A stretch of 64,000 nucleotides of DNA from Halalkalibacter wakoensis JCM 9140 (lineage in GTDB: Bacteria; Bacillota; Bacilli; Bacillales; Bacillaceae_D). Numbering within the stretch: position 1 is the first letter of the stretch; every line of letters begins with the position of its first letter. The notes under the pieces are model-generated. The model was given only the letters and a program-made list of their open reading frames with translations, did not search any database and was not told where the DNA came from. The stretch is from NCBI RefSeq assembly GCF_000513095.1, contig NZ_BAUT01000007.1, positions 41,607-105,606 of the forward strand. The letters run 5' to 3'. The position numbers were made by a program, and so were the translations under genes. Positions 7,195-15,170 of the stretch are shown piece after piece.

Positions 7195-8367
7195 ATGATA
7201 AATACAAACAGAGATGTCTACACAGAGATGCAAAAAAATCATCTGACAAATGATTTAACAGAAATCGAAATAAGAACGCTGCGTAAATTTTCAGAGGTTG
7301 TTCAATATGAACAAGGTGACTATATCATGAATGAAGGGGAGTCAAGTCAGTTTCTCTACTTGATTGAGGCTGGGAACGTTTTTTTATATAAAAATGATAG
7401 TGAAGTTGGAAAGAAACACTTGATTTCTACTCTTAGTCCAGGGGAGGTATTTGGAGATCGTGCGCTTTTTGAGCAGGCTGGGCAGCAACAACAATCTGCT
7501 ATTTCTCAAGGGGTAACTTCGATTATGAAAATAAATATTGCTATGCTTTTTGCTGCAAATCACTATAAAGATCTTCAAGCAACACTTCTTAATAAAGTGG
7601 CTTTTCAACTATCTAGTGAACTAAACAAAAAAAATGTACATTTTATTGCTCGGAAATCAGAGGAAAAGAAGACTTATCAAGCTTTAGGAGTGCTTACTAT
7701 TTCTTTGTTAACGGTGCTGTCGATTTATACTCTCTTATTAATTTCACTTACCCAATTAGTTGAATTTATAGGCGTATCGACGTACGTCGATGTTTCACTG
7801 ATTGTCGGTTTTGCTCTTATGATGGGAATTATTATGAAAAAAAGTGGATATTCCTTTGAAGAGTTTGGGGTCACAACTAAACATTGGAAAAAGCACAGCA
7901 AAGAAGCAATATTATTAACCAGTCCTATTTTGCTCTTTTTCTTCATCTTAAAATGGGCATTAATCACCTTTATTCCAGCATTTTCACACATCCCATTGTT
8001 CAATTTGGAGGCGACCTTTGAAGACATTGGCTTCTCGTACCCAATGTTTGCTTTTTCGGTTATCATTTATATACTATTTTCCATCGTCCAAGAATTTATC
8101 GCTCGAGCTGGATTACAGTCTGCACTATATAAATTTCTGCCAAACACAAAAAGAAAAGTTCTTATTTCGATTGTCGTTTCAAACTTGTTGTTTGCGATGG
8201 CTCATTCTCATATTAACATTTGGTTTGCACTAACTGCTTTTATCCCTGGTCTGTTTTGGGGCTGGATGTTTGCTCGTCAGCGTTCCATTGTCGGTGTGTC
8301 CATTTCACATATGATGATCGGAATTTGGGTTTTATTTATTTTGGGATTCACACAATTTGTTATGTAA
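7195..8367 (+). CDS. Fusion of a cyclic nucleotide-binding domain and a CPBP intramembrane protease
   Basis: A 390-residue two-domain protein. Residues 15-135 form a Crp-like cNMP-binding barrel ('EQGDYIMNEGESSQFLYLIE', 'LSPGEVFGDRALFE') without a DNA-binding helix-turn-helix. Residues 160-390 carry about eight hydrophobic segments and the CPBP (CAAX protease and bacteriocin processing, ABI) motifs: QEFIAR in place of EExxxR, FAMAH as FxxxH, and HMMIG where HxxxN is expected. The first catalytic Glu and the Asn are therefore replaced. It may be a ligand-gated membrane protease that has lost or altered its chemistry. A TATAAT element lies near 7160 and AGGAGAC precedes the ATG. Confidence 0.8.
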   Translation: MINTNRDVYTEMQKNHLTNDLTEIEIRTLRKFSEVVQYEQGDYIMNEGESSQFLYLIEAGNVFLYKNDSEVGKKHLISTLSPGEVFGDRALFEQAGQQQQSAISQGVTSIMKINIAMLFAANHYKDLQATLLNKVAFQLSSELNKKNVHFIARKSEEKKTYQALGVLTISLLTVLSIYTLLLISLTQLVEFIGVSTYVDVSLIVGFALMMGIIMKKSGYSFEEFGVTTKHWKKHSKEAILLTSPILLFFFILKWALITFIPAFSHIPLFNLEATFEDIGFSYPMFAFSVIIYILFSIVQEFIARAGLQSALYKFLPNTKRKVLISIVVSNLLFAMAHSHINIWFALTAFIPGLFWGWMFARQRSIVGVSISHMMIGIWVLFILGFTQFVM

Positions 8368-8372
8368 TTTAA

Positions 8373-8410
8373 TAAGAACAAACTTCTTAAGAGGTTTGTT
8401 CTTTTTTCTT
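8373..8410 (+). terminator. Terminator after the cNMP/CPBP gene
   Basis: AAGAACAAAC/GTTTGTTCTT stem followed by a run of T. Confidence 0.8.
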
Positions 8411-8457
8411 TTCTTTATTAAGCTTAAGAAAATTGTTACATAATAGGAGGCTAATAA

Positions 8458-8727
8458 ATGGTACGCTATCAAGCAATCGTCCATGGCAGGGTTCAAGGAG
8501 TTGGGTTTCGTTATTTCACACAGCATGAGGCATTAAAATACAACATTCATGGGACGGTTCGAAACCTTGAGAATGGGTCAGTTGAAATTGATGCGGAAGG
8601 TTCAAAAGAGCAAATGGCTCAATTCTTTCAAGCAGTTCAAAAAGGACCGATGTTTTCAAAGGTTACAGACGTATTGATATCCGAAAAAAGTGAGAGAAGG
8701 AATTTCAGTTCGTTCTCCAATATTTAG
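8458..8727 (+). CDS. acyP: Acylphosphatase
   Basis: An 89-residue acylphosphatase hydrolysing acyl-phosphates such as acetyl phosphate or 1,3-bisphosphoglycerate. The phosphate-binding loop 'GRVQGVGFRYF' carries the catalytic Arg, and 'GTVRNLENGSVEI' the catalytic Asn. The family usually ends in an F-S-I strand; here the last residues (RRNFSSFSNI) deviate slightly but the length is normal. TAGGAGG sits eight bases before the ATG. Confidence 0.9.
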   Translation: MVRYQAIVHGRVQGVGFRYFTQHEALKYNIHGTVRNLENGSVEIDAEGSKEQMAQFFQAVQKGPMFSKVTDVLISEKSERRNFSSFSNI

Positions 8728-8791
8728 TAATGATTTTAATTATTCTTTAATAAACTAACACGATTAAACTTTAATTTAGGTGTTGGTTAGA

Positions 8792-9409
8792 ATGCTTAAG
8801 AAGCTTTTTTGGGGGTTAATCATCTTACTAATGGTTACGGTCGTTCCATACACAGTATATGGTTTATACAAACCTCTTCCCGAAGGTATATCTTATGAAG
8901 GACAGGTTCATCATGTGGAAAATGTTGAGTTTCTTACGGATCTTACATATGAAAAGGACGGTGAAGTTATTCGTAATCATCAAATCTTCGACCGAGTTAT
9001 AGAGATGATCGAAGAAGCTCAAGAGTTTATCGTGTTTGATATGTTTTTATTTAATGATTTAGAAGAGTATGGGAATGAGAATCTACAAATAAAGTGGTAT
9101 AACACCAACGACGAACAATACCATTCTAAACTTATATTGATTGAAAGAGAAGAGATCAGTACGATTATCGGGGGATCTGCTAACTTTACACGCCGAAACT
9201 TAGATGATTTTAACCTTGACACGTCTTTGAAAATAGATGGGAATAATCATACAAAGATTGTGGAAGATGTTAGCCATTATTTTAACTCTCTTTGGGAAAA
9301 TGAAGGTGCTCACTATACGGTTTCAGTGTGTGACTACCTTGAGAACTTCTCTGAATACAAAAAATATTTATTTCGTCTACAAAAAAAGACAGGATTAACA
9401 ACGTTTTAA
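8792..9409 (+). pseudogene. Internally deleted phospholipase D-like protein
   Basis: A 205-residue frame with an N-terminal membrane anchor ('LFWGLIILLMVTVVPYTVYG') and only one PLD-type motif, near its end: 'YHSKLILIE' followed by 'IGGSANFTRRNLDDFN'. Bacillus homologues of this type are about 500 residues with two HxK half-sites. Here the N-terminal part (up to 'EFIVFDMFLFND') jumps directly to the last part ('NLQIKWYNT'), so an in-frame loss of the middle, including the first HxK motif, is likely. A single-motif enzyme could only act as a homodimer. A GTG at 8780 is an alternative start. Confidence 0.65.
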
Positions 9410-9428
9410 GGGTAAAATGAATGCATAA

Positions 9429-9508
9429 CTGGGTGACTTACATTAGCTGTACTCAAAAAGGAAAAATCCCTTTTGGTATATCTTCTAAAAAAGTCACCCT
9501 GTTTTTTA
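9429..9508 (+). terminator. Large terminator-like hairpin before fabH
   Basis: GGGTGACTT pairs with AAGTCACCC across 50 bases and is followed by TGTTTTTT; a smaller CAAAAAGG/CCTTTTGG hairpin is nested inside. Confidence 0.6.
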
Positions 9509-9540
9509 TAACAAATAATTATGTATTCAACCTTCATTTT

Positions 9541-9569
9541 TTGTAAGACATGCTGTAAACTAGTTTATA
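9541..9569 (+). promoter_or_regulatory. Candidate promoter of fabH-fabF
   Basis: TTGTAA and TTTATA with 17-bp spacing, directly upstream of the FapR-type box. Confidence 0.4.
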
Positions 9570-9576
9570 GTAGATG

Positions 9577-9593
9577 TTATGACCTAGTCATAA
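9577..9593. promoter_or_regulatory. FapR-type operator
   Basis: TTATGACCTAGTCATAA is a perfect 7-bp inverted repeat around CTA and closely resembles the FapR boxes found upstream of fab genes in Bacillus. It overlaps the expected transcription start of fabH, so malonyl-CoA-responsive repression is likely. Confidence 0.75.
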
Positions 9594-9612
9594 TTAAAGT
9601 TAGGGTGATGAG

Positions 9613-10557
9613 ATGAACCGTGTTGGTGTCATTGGAATTGGGGCGTATGTTCCTGACAATATTGTGACAAATCGGGATTTAGAAAAGCGAGTCGATACAA
9701 GTGATGAGTGGATTCGGACTAGAACGGGGATTGAAGAACGCAGAATTGCAAGCGATGATATGGATACGTCTCATATGGCGATTAACGCGGCCAAGGAGGC
9801 TATCCGTAATGCTAGAGTGGAAGCCGATGAGATCGATCTTATCATTGTTGCAACAGCAACTCCTGATTTTTCGTTTCCCTCAGTTGCGTGTTTAGTACAA
9901 GGTGCATTAGGACTACAACATGCTGCGGCAATGGATGTTGGGGCTGCTTGTACTGGATTTGTATATGGAATTGTAACAGGACAACAGTTTATTCAAAGCG
10001 GTACATATAGAAATGTCCTAGTGATCGGTAGTGAAAAGTTTTCAAAGATTGTCGATTGGTCTGATCGGAATACATGTGTTCTATTTGGAGATGGAGCAGG
10101 AGCCGTTATATTAAGTTCTGTTTCTAAAGAAAGAGGAATCTTATCTTTTGAACTAGGCGCTGATGGAAGTGGTGCCAAACATTTATTAGTTGAGAAAGAT
10201 TCAAATTATGTCGCGATGAATGGAAGAGAAGTTTTTAAATTTGCAGTTAGACAAATGCCCGAATCTAGTCTACGTGTAGTCGAAAAGGCAGGCTTAAGTA
10301 AAGAGGATGTTCAGTTTCTCGTACCACATCAAGCGAATATGAGGATTATCGAAGCAGCAAGAGAGCGCTTGGGGTTAGAAAAGGAGAAAGTTTCCGAAAC
10401 TGTAAAACAACATGGCAATACATCAGCTGCCTCCATTCCGCTAGCACTGTATACAGAGCTAGAAAGAGGGAACATAAAAGATGACGATATTATTGTCATG
10501 GTAGGATTTGGTGGCGGATTAACTTGGGGTTCAATTTGTCTAAAATGGGGAACGTAA
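9613..10557 (+). CDS. fabH: 3-oxoacyl-[acyl-carrier-protein] synthase III
   Basis: A 314-residue FabH condensing acyl-CoA primers with malonyl-ACP to start fatty acid synthesis. The catalytic triad is complete: Cys in '[12 protein letters not shown]' (about residue 113), His in 'VPHQANMRI' and Asn in '[10 protein letters not shown]'. Length matches Bacillus FabHA (312). Bacillus FabH proteins prefer branched primers; this is inferred from the family. The gene is followed after 23 bp by fabF, the same order as the B. subtilis fabHA-fabF operon, and sits behind a FapR-type box. Confidence 0.95.
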   Translation: MNRVGVIGIGAYVPDNIVTNRDLEKRVDTSDEWIRTRTGIEERRIASDDMDTSHMAINAAKEAIRNARVEADEIDLIIVATATPDFSFPSVACLVQGALGLQHAAAMDVGAACTGFVYGIVTGQQFIQSGTYRNVLVIGSEKFSKIVDWSDRNTCVLFGDGAGAVILSSVSKERGILSFELGADGSGAKHLLVEKDSNYVAMNGREVFKFAVRQMPESSLRVVEKAGLSKEDVQFLVPHQANMRIIEAARERLGLEKEKVSETVKQHGNTSAASIPLALYTELERGNIKDDDIIVMVGFGGGLTWGSICLKWGT

Positions 10558-10580
10558 ATGATGAAAAAGGGGAGAAACTA

Positions 10581-11816
10581 ATGAAAAAACGTGTGGTCGT
10601 TACAGGAATAGGTGCCGTTACACCATTGGGGAATCATGCCACAACTACATGGGAAAAAATTCAACAAGGAATATCAGGTATTGGCCCTTTGACCCGTGTA
10701 GATTCAGAACAATTTAACGTAAAAGTAGCAGGAGAAGTGACGGATTTTGTTCCATCAGATTATATGGATGGTAAAGAAGCTAGAAGAATGGCTCGGTTCA
10801 CGCAACTAGCGATCGCCGCTAGTAAAATGGCCGTTCAAGATTCGGGACTGAATATTGGAGCAAATATTGAACCTGAACGAGTAGGCGTATGGATTGGATC
10901 AGGAATTGGAGGGTTGGACGCCTTCGAAGAACAGCATAAACGTTTCTTAGACAAAGGACCAAAACGAGTAAGTCCTTTTATTATCCCTATGTTAATCCCG
11001 GATATGGCATCCGGAAGAGTTTCGATTGAAACCGGGGCTAAAGGCATTAACAATTGTTCAGTAACGGCATGCGCTTCAGGTGCCAACTCAATTGGTGATT
11101 CGTTTCGCGTCATTCAAAATGGACAAGCAGATGCAATGATTACAGGTGGAACAGAAGCGGCGATTACGGATATGACCATTGCTGGTTTTGCTAACATGAC
11201 CGCTTTATCGACAAATCCAGATCCAAACAGTGCGAGCCGCCCTTTTGATAAAAATCGAGATGGATTTGTGATTGCAGAAGGCTCTGGCGTTTTAATTTTA
11301 GAAGAGTTGGAACATGCCTTAAACCGCGGTGCGACCATATATGGGGAGGTCGTTGGCTACGGAGCAACAGGTGATGCACATCATATAACTACCCCAGCTC
11401 CAAATGGGGAAGGTGGTCAACGCGCCATGAAACTAGCGCTCTCTGATAGTCAACTTTTACCAGAGCAAGTCGATTACATGAATGCCCACGGAACAAGTAC
11501 GTATTATAATGATTTATTTGAAACAGCTGCGATAAAAGAAGTATTCGGGGATCATGCTTATCATCTTTCTGTGAGTTCGACTAAATCGATGACGGGTCAT
11601 TTACTAGGAGCTGCAGGAGCGATTGAAGCCATTTTTTCATTGTTAGCGATTAGAGATGGAATCATTCCACCTACAATTAACTATGAAACACCGGATGATG
11701 AACTTGATCTGAACTATGTTCCGAATGTGGCACAAAAGAAAGACGTTCACGTAGCGCTTTCGAACTCTTTAGGGTTTGGTGGTCATAATGTTACGCTAGC
11801 TTTCAAAAGATTTTAA
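10581..11816 (+). CDS. fabF: 3-oxoacyl-[acyl-carrier-protein] synthase II
   Basis: A 411-residue elongating ketosynthase (B. subtilis FabF has 413). It shows the nucleophile in '[13 protein letters not shown]', the first His in '[11 protein letters not shown]' and the second His in '[16 protein letters not shown]', so the Cys-His-His triad is intact. The frame is open to 10524, but the ATG at 10581 has AAGGGGAG nine bases upstream and gives the family length. Cotranscribed with fabH; a terminator follows. Confidence 0.95.
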   Translation: MKKRVVVTGIGAVTPLGNHATTTWEKIQQGISGIGPLTRVDSEQFNVKVAGEVTDFVPSDYMDGKEARRMARFTQLAIAASKMAVQDSGLNIGANIEPERVGVWIGSGIGGLDAFEEQHKRFLDKGPKRVSPFIIPMLIPDMASGRVSIETGAKGINNCSVTACASGANSIGDSFRVIQNGQADAMITGGTEAAITDMTIAGFANMTALSTNPDPNSASRPFDKNRDGFVIAEGSGVLILEELEHALNRGATIYGEVVGYGATGDAHHITTPAPNGEGGQRAMKLALSDSQLLPEQVDYMNAHGTSTYYNDLFETAAIKEVFGDHAYHLSVSSTKSMTGHLLGAAGAIEAIFSLLAIRDGIIPPTINYETPDDELDLNYVPNVAQKKDVHVALSNSLGFGGHNVTLAFKRF

Positions 11817-11827
11817 TATGTATTCAT

Positions 11828-11862
11828 AACGACTAAGACATATAGTGCTTGGTCGTTTTTTA
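11828..11862 (+). terminator. Terminator of the fabHF operon
   Basis: AACGACTAAG/CTTGGTCGTT stem followed by TTTTT. Confidence 0.8.
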
Positions 11863-11948
11863 TATCTTAAATTTGTATGGCGCAGTTAATTAGATGGGAC
11901 GATAAAGGTGAAGGAATTCTAAAATTATTGTAGGAGGTTCATTTTACC

Positions 11949-12089
11949 GTGAATAAAGACAAAATTGAAAATGAAGAAACATTAGAAATAAGCCCAACAG
12001 GATATGGGTATGTTCCCGTAACAAATCATGTCGAGCAAGACCAAAAAGAAGACGAAGAGAAAAAAGAAGACGAAGAGAAAAAAGAATAA
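11949..12089 (+). CDS. Very small charged protein with KEDEEK repeats (46 aa)
   Basis: A GTG start with GGAGG about 12 bases upstream opens a 46-codon frame. The protein has a short N-terminal part ('SPTGYGYVPVTNH') and a tail made of an 18-bp tandem repeat encoding KEDEEK twice, then KE. The spacing is a little long. No family is recognised. The repeat could vary in number between strains by slippage. Confidence 0.45.
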   Translation: MNKDKIENEETLEISPTGYGYVPVTNHVEQDQKEDEEKKEDEEKKE

Positions 12090-12154
12090 CATCTTCTCAT
12101 GTTACAAAAAAGTTCCTTTGCATTTATGTGAATAAGTTTATGGAATAAGTGAAT

Positions 12155-12188
12155 TCACACCCCATAATATGTGAAAAAAGGGGTGTGA
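12155..12188. repeat. Inverted repeat around the ribosome binding site of the cortex hydrolase gene
   Basis: TCACACCCC (12155-12163) and GGGGTGTGA (12180-12188) form a perfect 9-bp inverted repeat. The right arm contains the GGGG part of the Shine-Dalgarno sequence. CATAATAT at 12163-12170 resembles a sigma-E -10 element, in which case the left arm would not be transcribed and the repeat would act as DNA. Confidence 0.45.
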
Positions 12189-12192
12189 GAAA

Positions 12193-13461
12193 ATGTCTAT
12201 TCATATCGTTCAAACTGGTGACACATTATGGCGAATTTCACAACAATACAATGTGCCCATTCAATCAATAATGAACAGCAATGGATTAGAATCTCCCATA
12301 TTAGTTCCAGGACTATCTCTTTATATCCCAACGAATACACAAACAGTTCGACTATATGAAATACGTCCTGGAGATACACTTTGGTCTCTGTCTAGACGTT
12401 ATCAAACGAGTGTAGAAGCCATTATAGCGGCTAACCCATTGATGAATGTATATAATCTTCCAATTGGTCAGAGAGTGTTCATTCCAACACCAATAAAAAT
12501 GAACATGAATACGTTAGGCTTTTTTGTTCCTTATTCCATTTCTTATTTTCATTCTGTCATTGAACTGTTTGCTGATCAGTTGACGTATTTAGCGGTTGTC
12601 TCTTATTCTTTTACAGAGGAAGGGTGGGCTTATGTCGATCTACCTGATGAAGGAATTCCTAATCGAGCTCGTGAACTAAATGTAACACCGCTCTTAATGA
12701 TTCGAAATATTACGGCGGGTGGTCTGTTTAGTGCGGAATTAGCGGGGGTAGTATTAGAGAGTCCGGCTTATCGAGCAAATCTTATTCGAAGTTTAATGAA
12801 TTTTGTTCAACAAAAAGGTTATGGAGGCATTAGCATAGATTTTGAATTCATCCCTCCGCAAAGACGGAATGATTTTGTTACATTCTTACAAGAGTTAAAA
12901 AGAGCTCTAGGCCCGCTTATTCTTCATGTGAATGTACATGCGAAAACGGTAGATATCCCGACCAATCGAATTATTGGGGGCTATGATTACAGAGGGATTG
13001 GAAATGCCTCTGATATTGTTGCGGTCATGACGATGGATTATGGTTATCCAGGTGGTCCGCCTGATCCAGTCAGCCCTATATGGTGGGTGGAAGAGGTTAT
13101 ACGGTATTCATTAACAGAAATTGAACGGTCTAAATTGCAAGTGGCTTTCCCTATGTACGGGTATGATTGGATTCTAGGTACAAATATGACAAGAGGTTGG
13201 TCGTTACAAGCTGCACAAAACCTAGCTATTTCCTCCGGTGCAAACGTTAATTTTGATAATAGAGCGATGTCACCCAACTTTTTGTATTGGATTGGGACAG
13301 AGGGGCACATTGTCTGGTTTGAGGATATTCGTAGCTATGATGCGAAATATAAACTAGTAGACTTTTATGGTTTGGCTGGAGTGACCTATTGGGAAACACG
13401 TTTGCCATTTCTGCAAAATTGGTCTTACATGGAACAACATATTAATGTTTTAAAAACATAA
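12193..13461 (+). CDS. sleL: Spore cortex fragment hydrolase with two LysM and one GH18 domain (SleL/YaaH type)
   Basis: A 422-residue protein with no signal peptide, as in other spore-coat-associated enzymes of this type. LysM 1 spans residues 2-48 ('HIVQTGDTLWRISQQYNVP') and LysM 2 residues 53-98 ('EIRPGDTLWSLSRRYQ'). A GH18 barrel follows from about residue 105, with the catalytic segment 'GGISIDFEF', whose Glu is the expected acid. SleL-type enzymes are N-acetylglucosaminidases that degrade cortex fragments during germination. Mother-cell (sigma-E) expression is known for the family and the upstream CATAATAT would fit. Confidence 0.9.
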   Translation: MSIHIVQTGDTLWRISQQYNVPIQSIMNSNGLESPILVPGLSLYIPTNTQTVRLYEIRPGDTLWSLSRRYQTSVEAIIAANPLMNVYNLPIGQRVFIPTPIKMNMNTLGFFVPYSISYFHSVIELFADQLTYLAVVSYSFTEEGWAYVDLPDEGIPNRARELNVTPLLMIRNITAGGLFSAELAGVVLESPAYRANLIRSLMNFVQQKGYGGISIDFEFIPPQRRNDFVTFLQELKRALGPLILHVNVHAKTVDIPTNRIIGGYDYRGIGNASDIVAVMTMDYGYPGGPPDPVSPIWWVEEVIRYSLTEIERSKLQVAFPMYGYDWILGTNMTRGWSLQAAQNLAISSGANVNFDNRAMSPNFLYWIGTEGHIVWFEDIRSYDAKYKLVDFYGLAGVTYWETRLPFLQNWSYMEQHINVLKT

Positions 13462-13462
13462 C

Positions 13463-13494
13463 GAGGCAATGCTCTCTTTTAAGAGCATTGCCTC
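13463..13494. terminator. Convergent hairpin between sleL and narK
   Basis: GAGGCAATGCTCT/AGAGCATTGCCTC is a 13-bp stem between two convergent genes. Neither side has a strong T-run, so it is a weak or bidirectional terminator. Confidence 0.6.
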
Positions 13495-13500
13495 TATGTC

Positions 13501-14811
13501 TTATGCTGCATTTTTGCTAATGTCGTCGCAACGAACTTCAGCATTTTTTCTTTGGTAGTAATACCAATTTAATACGATAGAAATCGCGTAAAAGGCGATG
13601 AAGAAGTACAATGCAGATACGGGTGTACCAGTTGTAGAAACAGACCAGCCAAATAATTGCGGGATAAAAAAGGATCCATAGGCCGCAAAGGCTGCAGTAA
13701 AACCTAATACAGGTGCTGCTTCTTTAACTGGAAAAATGATCGGAATCATTTGGAATGTTGATCCAGATCCCATTCCAGCTGCAATAAATAGTAATAAGAA
13801 TGAAACTAGGAATCCAACAAAGTGTTGTTGACCGATAAAGTAAATAACGGACAGCGCACCTACTGTCATAGCTATAAGAACATACGTTGTTACTTTTGCG
13901 CCACCCCATTTATCAGATAGCCAACCACCAACAGGTCTAAAGACCGCTGCTAAAAAGGCGCCTAGAAAAGCTAATGCAACATAGTCAGGAAATTGTGAAC
14001 GTAGTAACAACGGAAATGCTGCTCCGTAACCTATAAATGAACCAAAGGTTGCTACATATAAAATCGTCATAATCCAAGTGTGTTTGCGTTTAACAATAAC
14101 GAATTGATCTTTAACTGATTGCTGTGCAGTAGGTAGATTATCCATTCCAAAATAAGCTATAATTGTTAAAGCAATAATCGGAATGACCCAAATGAACGCA
14201 GCATTTTGAAGCCAAATTTCTTGCCCATTTGGTAACAGTTGGCCTTCACCGCCAATTGCAGCAAATGTTCCAACAGCAATTATAAGCGGTGTTACAAACT
14301 GAACAACAGAAACCCCCATATTTCCTAATCCACCGTTGATACCAAGTGCAGTTCCTTTTTCTTTTTTCGGAAAGAAGAAACTCATATTAGCTGATGCAGA
14401 AGAAAAGTTTCCTCCACCAAGACCACATAAAGCAGCTAATGTTAACATGACCCAATAAGGAGTGTCTGGATTTTGAACAGCAAATCCAATACCTAAAGTA
14501 GGGATAATCAATATCCCAGTAGAAAACACAACCCAGTTTCTACCTCCGAATTTCCCGACAGCAAACGTATAGACAAATCGTAGTGTTGCACCGACGAGAC
14601 CAGGGACTGCTGCTAATGTAAATAACTGCTCATTTGTAAAAGCAAATCCAATATCATTCAACCTTACTGCAACGACCGACCAAATTTGCCAAACGATAAA
14701 TGCAAGCATAAGTGTAGGTACTGATATCCATAAATTCCTTTTTGCGTGTCTTTTTCCTTCCTTTTCCCAGAATTCTTCATTTTCTGGATTCCATTCTTTA
14801 ATTCTTCCCAT
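13501..14811 (-). CDS. narK: Nitrate/nitrite transporter, NarK family
   Basis: A 436-residue major facilitator protein with about 12 membrane segments. The N-terminus (MGRIKEWNPENEEFWEKEGK) and the nitrate-signature glycine-rich helices ('GINGGLGNMGVSVVQFV' and 'FIAAGMGSGSTFQMIPIIF') place it in the NarK branch. It exchanges or imports nitrate and exports nitrite. The ATG at 14811 has GGGGGAAA upstream and is preferred over an ATG at 14847. It is divergent from the nitrite reductase genes, and each side has its own Fnr box. Confidence 0.93.
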   Translation of the reverse strand: MGRIKEWNPENEEFWEKEGKRHAKRNLWISVPTLMLAFIVWQIWSVVAVRLNDIGFAFTNEQLFTLAAVPGLVGATLRFVYTFAVGKFGGRNWVVFSTGILIIPTLGIGFAVQNPDTPYWVMLTLAALCGLGGGNFSSASANMSFFFPKKEKGTALGINGGLGNMGVSVVQFVTPLIIAVGTFAAIGGEGQLLPNGQEIWLQNAAFIWVIPIIALTIIAYFGMDNLPTAQQSVKDQFVIVKRKHTWIMTILYVATFGSFIGYGAAFPLLLRSQFPDYVALAFLGAFLAAVFRPVGGWLSDKWGGAKVTTYVLIAMTVGALSVIYFIGQQHFVGFLVSFLLLFIAAGMGSGSTFQMIPIIFPVKEAAPVLGFTAAFAAYGSFFIPQLFGWSVSTTGTPVSALYFFIAFYAISIVLNWYYYQRKNAEVRCDDISKNAA

Positions 14812-14899
14812 GTTGATTTCCCCCAATAGCGGATTAATGTATTTCAAATACTTCTTTAATATTCACATCCAAATCATACAAACTTATTACTGAAATGAA

Positions 14900-14915
14900 A
14901 GTGATGAATGTCACA
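14900..14915 (-). promoter_or_regulatory. Fnr box of narK
   Basis: AGTGA-TGAATG-TCACA. On the minus strand the -10 element TATGAT (14873-14878) lies 32 bp from the centre, which puts the box at -41.5, the class II activator position. Confidence 0.8.
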
Positions 14916-15076
14916 TAATAGAAAGAATCATTAGAGTGGGACAGAATTTCTTAAGCTATATTATTAGGAAAGAAATCAGTAATTTCAGGGCGGAAAATTT
15001 TTAAAGAGATGATGAGTTCGTTTTAGTAAGCTTGTTTTGCCTTGTTTTTGTGAAGAATTGAACATTTTTTGAGTAG

Positions 15077-15092
15077 TGTGACCTTTCTCACA
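15077..15092 (+). promoter_or_regulatory. Fnr box of the nitrite reductase genes
   Basis: TGTGA-CCTTTC-TCACA, a perfect Bacillus Fnr consensus, with -10 TAGAAT at 15114-15119, giving a -41.5 position. Confidence 0.88.
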
Positions 15093-15170
15093 TAAATTAC
15101 GGGTTCAGTGTCCTAGAATAAGAGTTAGAAATCGATTTTGTGAAGAGTTGAACAAACTGGAGGGGTCGGC

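Larger units (their letters stand above)
14812..15170. promoter_or_regulatory. Divergent narK-nasD control region
   Basis: This 359-bp stretch has no gene. It holds one Fnr box for each side, each 32 bp from a -10 element, and an approximate direct repeat TTTTGTGAAGARTTGAACA at 15046-15064 and 15136-15154, 90 bp apart. The repeat contains TTTGTGAA, close to the TTTGTGAAT motif known for ResD in B. subtilis. The second copy lies in the nasD leader just before its ribosome binding site. Confidence 0.55.
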
